Made by a program: the position numbers and the translations under genes
Source of the DNA: Bacteroidales bacterium
GTDB lineage: Bacteria > Bacteroidota > Bacteroidia > Bacteroidales > UBA3824
DNA: 34,290 bases
Direction of reading: 5' to 3'
Assembly (NCBI GenBank): GCA_017535325.1
Contig: JAFXUC010000135.1
Location: 1-34,290 of the forward strand
Notes under the pieces: generated by a model
Seen by the model: only the letters and a program-made list of their open reading frames with translations
Database searches by the model: none
Told to the model about the DNA's origin: nothing
Part shown: piece after piece, positions 24,050 through 31,356 of the stretch
Numbering within the stretch: the stretch's first letter is position 1
How the letters are laid out: each line of letters begins with the position of its first letter

Positions 24050-26167
24050 ATGAAAACAAATATATACATATTCCTTTTGACCGCGGTCCTGCTCTGCACT
24101 TTCAGCAAAAAGGCAGAAAGCAGTGTCAGCGACTCTTCTGCCGACACTACCGGAATGAGAGCGGTTTTGGACTCTCTTACAAGCATAATAGAAAAATGCA
24201 AAACCGAAAGCAATTATGAGAATTTTGACGAATACGTTTTCAAAGGCTTGGAAATCAGTTATCAACTAAAAGACACGGCGTCAATTGCCCGCTATCAGTT
24301 TGAGACGGCAAGATGTTATTCCAACACTATGCGCTCTGCCGATGCCCTGACATATCTGAACAAATCTCTGAAAATCGCACAAGAAATCAAGGATACCGTA
24401 CTTTTGGGCGATATATACAACCAAATGGGAATGATTTACGCCGAGGCGCACATTAACGACATGGCGGTGGATTATCTTAACAAAAAACTCAAAATAGACA
24501 GAGCCAAAAACGATGAAAATTCCATCATCGAAACCGAACTTATAATCGCACTGATAAAAGGCGACCTTTACGAACAAAAAAACGATACGGCAACACTTTT
24601 GGAGGCACTCAAAAAATGCGAGGAACATTATCAATGGCTCTTGGACAATCCCGACCAGTTAAATATATTTGTCAACGTTTGCAGCAATGTCCCGAATATG
24701 TACATCAACGCGATGAAGTTTTCTGACGAAAAACGCGCTGCGGAATTTCTCGCAAAGGCAGACACCGTTTATTGTGCCGGACTAAGGCTGTCCAACTCCA
24801 TACCCATTATCAAGACGTATATGTTTCCGGCAAAAATCTCGCTTTTCTGCGCAAAGAAGAATTTTCAGGCGGCGAAAAAGAGTCTGGACAGTTTCAACAG
24901 ACACGAATCCGAATATGCCAATTACGTTTATGTCTATGCGGCATGCACCTATTATAAGGCGGTAAACGATTATCCGAATTATTTGAAATTCTCATCGGAA
25001 AACAGACTGCTAAACCACAGAAATTTTTCGACCGAAATGTGTGCCAAAAACGAGCGCAACCAGTCGCAGTCGCAATACGAGGCACAGTTGGCTGTCTATG
25101 AGAAAAACGCAAAAGAAAGAGACACGTTATTCAAGTTGGATTCTGAGCGTTCTGCAATGCGCAACAACGGAATGATTGCCGTTATTGTCATAGTTTTGCT
25201 GATTGCCGTCATAAAGGTGCTGCAACTGCGCCGCAGCAGCCGTCAGAACCTTATTCTCAAAAAAACCAACGACGACATTAATTTCAGAAACAGAAAATTG
25301 CAGGAACTTCAAGTCAAGATTCTCAGTCAGACAGAGGAAATCAAAACGCAGAACGCCCTCATCGAAGAGCAGCGGAACAACCTCAAAGACATCAACGAGC
25401 ATCTTGTAGGCTCTATACGCTACGCACAGAGGATTCAGAAGGCGGCTGTCCCCTCAAAAGAAATGATGGACAAGATTTTCCCCGAAAATTTTGTTTTCTG
25501 GCAGCCCAAAGACATTGTTTCGGGAGATTTTTACTGGGCGGCAACCGACGACAGCCGCAAATACCTCATCACCGCCGACTGCACCGGACACGGCGTACCG
25601 GGCGCACTGCTCAGCATGCTCGGCATTTCGGTCATAAGCGACTGTTTTGCAGCCATAACGCCCCAGACAACGGCGGGCGAAATTCTTGACGCCGTTAAAA
25701 ACAAGTTTCTTGAATCCTGGGCAAAAAGCGGCGGCAACATCGAAGACGGCATCGACATGGCTCTTATGGTGGTTGACTCCAAAAACAACACGCTTCAATA
25801 CGCCGGCGCAAAACGTCCGCTCGTTATGGTAAGAAACAACGAAGCCTCCGTCATAAAACCCGACAAACTCTGCATCGGTTACAACTTGAAAAAAATTGAC
25901 AAAAATTTCACAAATTACGTCATCAACACCGAAAAAGGCGACATGTTTTACGCATTTTCGGACGGTATTCCCGACCAGTTCGGCGGCGAAGACGGCAAGG
26001 CAAAGTTTTCGCAGAAAAACCTTTTGGAACTTTTGTCGAATATATCGGACTTTGCGCCCGATATTCAGCAGGCTTCCATAAAGGCAAACGTCGCAAACTG
26101 GATGGACTACGACGGCAAAAAGACCAAACAACTTGACGACCAGATTTTGATAGGAATCAGGGTGTAA
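24050..26167 (+). CDS. TPR sensor / SpoIIE-type PP2C serine phosphatase
   Basis: 705 aa. N-terminal signal sequence (~1-24), a periplasmic TPR region (~50-330; DALTYLNKSLKIAQEIKD and MAVDYLNKKLKIDRAKND), one membrane helix (~375-395), a coiled coil (~395-455) and a cytoplasmic SpoIIE PP2C phosphatase (~465-705). Metal-binding residues are intact: Asp493 (VSGDFYW), Asp510 (ADCTGHG), Asp638 (FSDGIPDQFGG) and Asp696/697 (LDDQILIG). The TPR-TM-coiled-coil layout is common in Bacteroidota signalling proteins, where the output is often a histidine kinase or DNA-binding domain instead. It probably senses a periplasmic protein or peptide and dephosphorylates a cytoplasmic partner. The transporter-like fusion starts 161 bp downstream behind its own probable promoter. 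Confidence 0.93.
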   Translation: MKTNIYIFLLTAVLLCTFSKKAESSVSDSSADTTGMRAVLDSLTSIIEKCKTESNYENFDEYVFKGLEISYQLKDTASIARYQFETARCYSNTMRSADALTYLNKSLKIAQEIKDTVLLGDIYNQMGMIYAEAHINDMAVDYLNKKLKIDRAKNDENSIIETELIIALIKGDLYEQKNDTATLLEALKKCEEHYQWLLDNPDQLNIFVNVCSNVPNMYINAMKFSDEKRAAEFLAKADTVYCAGLRLSNSIPIIKTYMFPAKISLFCAKKNFQAAKKSLDSFNRHESEYANYVYVYAACTYYKAVNDYPNYLKFSSENRLLNHRNFSTEMCAKNERNQSQSQYEAQLAVYEKNAKERDTLFKLDSERSAMRNNGMIAVIVIVLLIAVIKVLQLRRSSRQNLILKKTNDDINFRNRKLQELQVKILSQTEEIKTQNALIEEQRNNLKDINEHLVGSIRYAQRIQKAAVPSKEMMDKIFPENFVFWQPKDIVSGDFYWAATDDSRKYLITADCTGHGVPGALLSMLGISVISDCFAAITPQTTAGEILDAVKNKFLESWAKSGGNIEDGIDMALMVVDSKNNTLQYAGAKRPLVMVRNNEASVIKPDKLCIGYNLKKIDKNFTNYVINTEKGDMFYAFSDGIPDQFGGEDGKAKFSQKNLLELLSNISDFAPDIQQASIKANVANWMDYDGKKTKQLDDQILIGIRV

Positions 26168-26209
26168 TTTTTTTTTTAAAAGAAAAGGCTGATATTAAAA
26201 ATATTTTTG

Positions 26210-26217
26210 TAATTTTG
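26210..26217 (+). promoter_or_regulatory. -7 element before the transporter/HEAT gene
   Basis: TAATTTTG followed by CAATC, about 110 bp upstream of the ATG at 26329. No clear -33 TTTG. The long leader this implies would include the inverted repeat at 26228-26274. Confidence 0.45.
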
Positions 26218-26227
26218 CAATCTAAAC

Positions 26228-26274
26228 TATACCAAATTTTTTTTTTAAAAAACCGATAAAAAAATTTCGGTATA
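26228..26274. repeat. Imperfect inverted repeat in the leader of the transporter/HEAT gene
   Basis: TATACC-AAATTTTTTT (26228-26243) is complementary to 26258-26274 with a single bulged C at 26268; the loop is 14 nt. The stem is mostly A:T with a TATACC/GGTATA cap. It lies between the probable -7 element and the start codon, so it would form in the mRNA leader. It could equally be a DNA-binding site. Confidence 0.6.
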
Positions 26275-26328
26275 CATATTGCATTTTATTATAAAAAAAG
26301 TAAAAATTCAGAGGAAAAAAGTTCAGAG

Positions 26329-29300
26329 ATGAAAAAACTGACATTATCACATTTTTTAGTCAAAAATTTTGATTTGAGGCAGCAGGAGATACCTATTTTT
26401 CTCATGCTGTTTGCTCATTCGTTTTTTCTCGGTCTGGGCGGTGCGTTCTATTTCACACCCGCCAACTCTGAATTTATCCGCTATTTCGGCAGCGAACAGT
26501 TGCCTTACGCGTATATGGCATCAGGAATCGCAGGCTTTATTTTCACGCAACTCTATTCCTGGGCGCAAAAGGTGATTGACAGCCGCAAACTGTTTATGTT
26601 TGCCTTGTCTTTTATGACGATAGTAACGCTTGCCTCGCCCTTTTTCGTAGGACACGTAGACCCTAAATATCTGAGTTTCTTCGTCTTTATCTGGGCTTGG
26701 CCTTTCCTGTCAATGATTGGCATAGAAACGGGTGCCTTGTCGCTGAAATTCTTAAACCTCGTGCAGGTAAAAAGAATTTTCGCACTGTTCAGTATCGGCG
26801 GCGTGTTGGCGGCAATGCTCGGTTATTTAATAATCCCGCTTTTGAAAAACGTTATCTCACACTCGTATACTTTGTTGTTTATCAGCGGATTAAGTTTTAT
26901 TGTCGGTATTTTGACATTGATTTCGCTTTACAACAAATACCCCGAAAAACTCGCCGAGGAGAAAAAACGTCTCGCCGAAGAAAACAAAAAACTGATTTCT
27001 TTCAAAAAGTCGGAAGACGGCACGGGACTGTTGCAAATGCTGAAAAGACCGTATTTCAAATACATTTTCATCTGTGCAACACTCTCGATGACAATTATTT
27101 ACATCACGGACTTTTCGTTTTTGTCAACGGTAAAAATCCAGATTCACCCTGACAACACAGCGCAGTTTTTGACCCTCGTATACGCCGGTCTTAAAATCGG
27201 CGAACTCCTGCTTTCGTTCTATTCGGCTAAGATTTTGAGTAAATACGGCGTGAAGTTGGGTCTTATGATTTTGCCCCTCTGCATGGTTGTAGTGGTAACA
27301 TTGGCAGCGTTTGTGGGACTGTTTTGGAGCGTCAACGTGATAATGTTCCTGATTTTGATAACAATCAACAAGTCGCAGGAAAGAATTCTAAGACGCGGAC
27401 TTGACGACCCGGCTTTCAACATACTTTACCAGCCTCTGCCCGAAAACGAAAAAGCCGACGTTCAGACCAAAGTCGGTGTGGTTCAGCAGTTTTCGACGGG
27501 TATCGCGGGCGTTGTCATCTGGGGCGTCAACTCGCTGATAAAACTTACCGGCGAATATGATTTCAGATATTTTCTGATTTGTTTTATTCCGATTTTGGTG
27601 TTGTGGGCAATCAGCAGCAAAAACCTGTATGTAAGTTACAAAGCCACGATTAAACAAATCGTTGCCGACATCTCAAAAGAAAAACGCCGTGATGTTGCTA
27701 AAAATCAATACGGTGCAGAATTAATCAGGAAATATGTTAAAAACACCAACCCAAAAATTCAAAACCTCGCTGTAACCGTTTTGGCGGAAACTTCGCCGAG
27801 AAGTCTTGAAAGTTACGCAACGCAACTTCTTGAAACAGAGGACACCGCCGTTACAAAATCGGTTTTGAAAAGCATTGACCCGACATGGAGAAAGCGTATT
27901 GCCGCCTCATGCAAAACCGTCAACAAAGACAGCAACAACATCGAAATAAAACTGCTCTCCGAAAGGGCGGTCAACTATCTCGACTTTGACGACATCAAAG
28001 ACCTCACAAATGACGACATTGCCGCTTTGGAGACAAGCGAATATGTCAGCGACAAAATAAAACTGATAAAAATGATGATGTCTTCCGACAAATTCCTAAA
28101 CGAAGACATTATTTTCAGACTTCTTGACTGCGAAGACAGAAACGTAAAATCAGCAGCAATCACCCTCGCCGGAAAACTCCGCACGCAGAGAATCATCTAC
28201 AAACTGATTTCGCTGCTCGAATCGGTGGAATATTACAACACCGCAGGAACGGTTTTGTTGGACATGGGCGACAGGGTTCTCCCCGCATTGAACGAATATT
28301 TCGACAAATGCAAAGACCCGGACATTCTGCTCAGAATCATAGAGTTGTATGCTAAATTCGGTTCCGCTCCGGCAAGGGCGCACCTTATCAAAAACATCAA
28401 CTATCCTAACCGCGAAGTACAACTCGCGGTAATCAGCGCGCTGAATTTCTGCAAGTTTCAGGCAACGGACGAAAAAGACATTCAGATTATCAAGCAGAAA
28501 ATCTCTGACATTGTAGAAAACATCGTCTGGATAATGTCGTCGTTGGAAGACATAGAAGACGAAAAGAACACGCTGAAACTCTTTCAGGCTCTCGACATGG
28601 AGAGGGAAAACAATATAGAAGTGCTTTTCAACCTTCTGTCGTTTATCAACGAGCCGAGGCTTATCAACCTCATTCAAAAGAACATTATCGGCAAAAACAA
28701 CATCTTTGCGGTTGAAATTATCGACAACAATTTCTCCAAAGATTTGAAACAGATAATCACGCCGCTCTTTGAAGACTTGGCGTCGGTACAAAAAATCAAA
28801 AAACTTTCGGGATTTTTCCCGCAGGAAAAACTCTCTTTTGAAGACCGCCTGAAAGCAATCATCAAAAGGGAATATTCAAAACTTGACGCATGGACGGTTT
28901 CAAAAGCGGTAGAACTTTTGGGCAAACAGCACAAGTCAAAAATCAACGATTCACAACGTTCGAGCGTAATCGATTACAAGGATTTGACGCTTTGGGTCAG
29001 CACAAACATAGAAGATGTGCTTACCAAAATCCGCAAGTCGGAAATTCCGGACGAAATTTTCTTGTGCCTCTATCACACGGAAGAAATTGTGTATTCTGTT
29101 GCGGCAAAAATTGTTTACGAAGAAAACCCGCTCAAATGCGCCGACTATCTCGGCAATATGACGGAGAAAAAGCAGAAACTCCTCTCCGATTTAAAAACCG
29201 ACAGTCCGCTGCTTACCGACAGATTGAAAATGATAAAAAGACATCCTCTGTTTGTGAGCCTGCCCGAAAACCTGCTCATCAAGTTTTCGGAATATCTGAG

Positions 29301-29628
29301 CGTAAGGCACCTCAACAAGGACGACGAAATAGACACAGAAGAAGAAAGCGACAATCTTATCATTGTCGTAAAAGGCACGCTGAGTACCGGCACTTCGGCA
29401 GACAGCATTTATTTCTTCAAAAACGACATCATAGCACGCGGAGTAAACCTCGACAGAGACGTAACTTCGCTTATCGCTAAAAAGGACTGCACGGTAATGC
29501 TGATTAACAAATACATCTATTACGATATTTTAATCCGCAAAACGGAAATCATTCCTTACGTTTTTGACGAAAACAACAGGGCTATGCGCGCCGAGACGGA
29601 AGAACACGAAAAGGTTAACGCAGAATAG
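26329..29628 (+). CDS. Nucleotide-transporter-like membrane protein fused to HEAT repeats and a cNMP-binding-like domain
   Basis: 1099 aa. Residues ~20-430 hold about 12 membrane helices in an MFS/NTT (ADP/ATP translocase-like) arrangement; VKRIFALFSIGGVLAAMLGY and the N-terminal RQQEIPIFLMLFAHSFFLGLG suggest the NTT-related group. Residues ~460-800 are HEAT-like helical repeats (IQNLAVTVLAETSPRSLESY; NREVQLAVISALNFCKF). Residues ~990-1085 (HPLFVSLPENLLIKFSEYL...IIVVKGTLSTG) look like a cyclic-nucleotide-binding (CAP_ED) fold. The N-terminal part may transport nucleotides or sense them, and the C-terminal part may regulate it. The substrate cannot be read from the sequence. It sits just after the TPR phosphatase, which may be a functional link. 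Confidence 0.85.
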   Translation: MKKLTLSHFLVKNFDLRQQEIPIFLMLFAHSFFLGLGGAFYFTPANSEFIRYFGSEQLPYAYMASGIAGFIFTQLYSWAQKVIDSRKLFMFALSFMTIVTLASPFFVGHVDPKYLSFFVFIWAWPFLSMIGIETGALSLKFLNLVQVKRIFALFSIGGVLAAMLGYLIIPLLKNVISHSYTLLFISGLSFIVGILTLISLYNKYPEKLAEEKKRLAEENKKLISFKKSEDGTGLLQMLKRPYFKYIFICATLSMTIIYITDFSFLSTVKIQIHPDNTAQFLTLVYAGLKIGELLLSFYSAKILSKYGVKLGLMILPLCMVVVVTLAAFVGLFWSVNVIMFLILITINKSQERILRRGLDDPAFNILYQPLPENEKADVQTKVGVVQQFSTGIAGVVIWGVNSLIKLTGEYDFRYFLICFIPILVLWAISSKNLYVSYKATIKQIVADISKEKRRDVAKNQYGAELIRKYVKNTNPKIQNLAVTVLAETSPRSLESYATQLLETEDTAVTKSVLKSIDPTWRKRIAASCKTVNKDSNNIEIKLLSERAVNYLDFDDIKDLTNDDIAALETSEYVSDKIKLIKMMMSSDKFLNEDIIFRLLDCEDRNVKSAAITLAGKLRTQRIIYKLISLLESVEYYNTAGTVLLDMGDRVLPALNEYFDKCKDPDILLRIIELYAKFGSAPARAHLIKNINYPNREVQLAVISALNFCKFQATDEKDIQIIKQKISDIVENIVWIMSSLEDIEDEKNTLKLFQALDMERENNIEVLFNLLSFINEPRLINLIQKNIIGKNNIFAVEIIDNNFSKDLKQIITPLFEDLASVQKIKKLSGFFPQEKLSFEDRLKAIIKREYSKLDAWTVSKAVELLGKQHKSKINDSQRSSVIDYKDLTLWVSTNIEDVLTKIRKSEIPDEIFLCLYHTEEIVYSVAAKIVYEENPLKCADYLGNMTEKKQKLLSDLKTDSPLLTDRLKMIKRHPLFVSLPENLLIKFSEYLSVRHLNKDDEIDTEEESDNLIIVVKGTLSTGTSADSIYFFKNDIIARGVNLDRDVTSLIAKKDCTVMLINKYIYYDILIRKTEIIPYVFDENNRAMRAETEEHEKVNAE

Positions 29629-29683
29629 CAATTTCGGCACGTATGTTGTAAGTATTTTCTATAAAACACAAAAAAAACGGATT

Positions 29684-29914
29684 ATGGAAAAAGCAGTGAA
29701 AATATTTACGGAATGTCCTGTTTTAGGCGGTTATACGTTGACAGTCAGAGACGATTGGAACTACAAATTAAAACAGGTAAGCGTTACCGAAGAGGAAAAA
29801 GAGGCTTACATCTCTGCTTTCGGCGAGCAAATCATAACTTACAACGAGTTCTTCGATTGGTGGAAACAACTCGGCGGAAGAAAGGTTTCGACCGTAAAAG
29901 TAGGACTTGTATAA
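29684..29914 (+). CDS. Small protein, first of two tandem paralogues (76 aa)
   Basis: The start at 29684 (MEKAVKIFTECPVLGGYTLT) is chosen because the homologous protein at 29971 begins at the same place; the longer upstream reading overlaps the end of the preceding gene. It shares with its neighbour the pattern VKIF.E.P..GGY.L.VRDDW, then YK.K.V.VTEEEK.AYI..FGE.I.T...FF.WW. No signal peptide; acidic, with a tryptophan-rich end (DWWKQLGG). I do not recognise the family. It begins 55 bp after the transporter-like gene. Confidence 0.75.
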   Translation: MEKAVKIFTECPVLGGYTLTVRDDWNYKLKQVSVTEEEKEAYISAFGEQIITYNEFFDWWKQLGGRKVSTVKVGLV

Positions 29915-29970
29915 AACACAAAAGAAAACATATTTTTAGGAATCAAACGTATAAGGGAATTTTTGTTAAA

Positions 29971-30186
29971 ATGAACGAAAGTGTTAAAATATTTGAAGAA
30001 AGTCCGATGATCGGCGGGTATGCGCTCGCCGTCAGAGACGATTGGAGCTACAAGATAAAACGCGTCAACGTAACGGAAGAAGAAAAGGACGCTTACATCA
30101 AGGAGTTTGGGGAAAATATTGTTACTTTCGATGTCTTTTTCAATTGGTGGGTAAAGTTCAACGACTACGGGAAATACTCAAAATAA
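29971..30186 (+). CDS. Small protein, second of two tandem paralogues (71 aa)
   Basis: 71 aa (MNESVKIFEESPMIGGYALA to KFNDYGKYSK). About 60% of residues match the 76-aa neighbour by eye over the shared region. The upstream leader is also duplicated: ATAAAACACAAAA occurs at 29661 and again at 29911, a 250-bp period, so a gene plus its leader was duplicated. The C-terminal tails differ. Function unknown; the invariant GGY, RDDW and FF.WW suggest a compact fold or a binding surface. Confidence 0.75.
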   Translation: MNESVKIFEESPMIGGYALAVRDDWSYKIKRVNVTEEEKDAYIKEFGENIVTFDVFFNWWVKFNDYGKYSK

Positions 30187-30486
30187 AGTATATTAACTCT
30201 AATTAACACACTTCTTAATAAAAGTTTAAAGTACCGATAAACATAAAATAAACTTGTATTTTATGAATATTTTACTATAAGTACAGTATAGTTTAATTTT
30301 GCTGTTTGCTTTTTGTTATCTGCATAAAACTTTTCTAAATGTACATATTACCGAAAGTAAAGTAAAATGTAGAAAACCATCACTTTTTTTTTGTCAGAAA
30401 AAAAAAACACACGACCTTTGCAGCGTCATTCAAACAAGGATGGCCGGGGCAATAAATAAGGGATTGCCGAACTAACGAAACTAAAT
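30187..30486. other. AT-rich intergenic stretch with two small inverted repeats and a promoter
   Basis: No gene is seen. It contains ATAAAATA/TATTTTAT (30243-30250 and 30257-30264) and ACTATA/TATAGT (30274-30279 and 30287-30292). Neither has a terminator-like T-tract. The lysozyme promoter lies at 30390-30420. Confidence 0.6.
30390..30420 (+). promoter_or_regulatory. Putative lysozyme-gene promoter
   Basis: TTTG (30390-30393), 19-nt spacer, GACCTTTG (30413-30420) followed by CAGCG. The -7 box departs from consensus at its first base (G for T), but the CAGCG that follows matches other promoters here. The start codon is 66 bp downstream. Confidence 0.5.
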
Positions 30487-31149
30487 ATGAAAAAAATTAT
30501 TACATCTTTGGTTTTGATTCCCGTAATTCTGATGTGTATGCCTACAACAAGGTCTCTGTCAGAAAAATGGGATTCTGAATTGGAAAAAAACTGCAAGACG
30601 GTAAATTCTGATTTAGAAAACAGGCTGATGTGCAGCGAAAAGAACAATTACGAAAGCGTAATCGACTTTATCAAAGCGCACGAAGGCTATGCCGGCGGCA
30701 AAGAATACGTCTGCGTATCCGGCAGAAGGACCATCGGCTACGGTCATGTTATCAAAAAAGGAGAAAAATTTCCGGAGAAAATTACAAAAGAATTTGCAGA
30801 CTCTCTTTTAAGAGACGATTTTTCGCGGGCGTACGACCTTGCTACAAAATACACCCCGCAACTAAAAGGCAGCCGCAAATTGGCGGTGGCACATTTCATT
30901 TACAGCAAAGGCATAACGGCGTTTTTGAAAAGTTCGCTCAGAAAGGCTATAAAAAAAGACGCACCCGTTGACGGCGAATTTTCAAAATGGTGTTATTACA
31001 CCGACTATAAAACTGGTGCAAAAATCTATTCAAAAGTAGGTGCAGGCATTCAGCGTTGGGAAAACGCAATGTGGCACAAAGACGACTCTTTATACACAGC
31101 ACATAATCAGAAAAATTCGGAGAGAGATTCTTTTAAAACAGAGGGATAA
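30487..31149 (+). CDS. GH24 (phage-type) lysozyme with N-terminal membrane or signal segment
   Basis: 220 aa. Residues 1-22 form a signal peptide or anchor. Residues ~55-195 are a glycoside hydrolase family 24 muramidase that cleaves N-acetylmuramic acid-N-acetylglucosamine linkages. Glu66 (FIKAHEGY) is the catalytic acid and Thr82 (RRTIGYGH) matches T4 Thr26. At the place of T4 Asp20 there is Cys76 (YVCVSG), a variant known from some endolysins. C-terminal KVGAGIQRWENAMW is the conserved RR.E..LW-like block. It may remodel the cell's own wall or act against competitors. No holin, spanin or phage structural gene is nearby. The terminator at 31194-31233 follows. Confidence 0.9.
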   Translation: MKKIITSLVLIPVILMCMPTTRSLSEKWDSELEKNCKTVNSDLENRLMCSEKNNYESVIDFIKAHEGYAGGKEYVCVSGRRTIGYGHVIKKGEKFPEKITKEFADSLLRDDFSRAYDLATKYTPQLKGSRKLAVAHFIYSKGITAFLKSSLRKAIKKDAPVDGEFSKWCYYTDYKTGAKIYSKVGAGIQRWENAMWHKDDSLYTAHNQKNSERDSFKTEG

Positions 31150-31193
31150 AAATAGAGGGACATAAAAAAGAACCGAATCTTCGATTATAAGCG

Positions 31194-31233
31194 GGCGGCT
31201 GAGAAAGTAAAAACTTTTTCAGCCGCCTTTTTT
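31194..31233 (+). terminator. Rho-independent terminator after the lysozyme gene
   Basis: GGCGGCTGA (31194-31202) pairs with TCAGCCGCC (31219-31227), with an inner AAAGT/ACTTT extension, followed by TTTTTT. Confidence 0.93.
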
Positions 31234-31269
31234 GCAACCGCTTGCAAACGTTTGCGACAACGTTTGCGC
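31232..31269. promoter_or_regulatory. LacI-family-type operator cluster upstream of the GH65 gene
   Basis: A perfect palindrome GCAAACGTTTGC lies at 31244-31255, with the central CG step typical of LacI/GalR-family operators. It is flanked by imperfect relatives TTGCAACCGCTTGCAA (31232-31247) and GCGACAACGTTTGCGC (31254-31269). The three centres are about 10-12 bp apart, roughly one helical turn. It sits just past the lysozyme terminator, so it belongs to the GH65 gene. The cognate regulator is not in the window. Confidence 0.65.
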
Positions 31270-31322
31270 ATTTTTTCCCTGCTTTTTTCATTTTGGTTTA
31301 GGGTTTTCAGCAAAATTACTCT

Positions 31323-31333
31323 TAAACTTGCAG
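31323..31333 (+). promoter_or_regulatory. Putative -7 element of the GH65 gene
   Basis: TAAACTTG followed by CAGC, about 25-30 bp before the ATG at 31357; one mismatch from TAnnTTTG. No good -33 TTTG at 17-23 nt, which would suit a promoter needing an activator at the operator cluster. Confidence 0.4.
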
Positions 31334-31356
31334 CAGAAAAAATTAAATAAAAAGAA

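Noticed and set aside
25454..26131. Minus-strand 225-aa open frame inside the third phosphatase gene
   Set aside because: It is antisense to the fully motif-supported SpoIIE domain; the low-complexity valine- and phenylalanine-rich translation is typical of a shadow frame.
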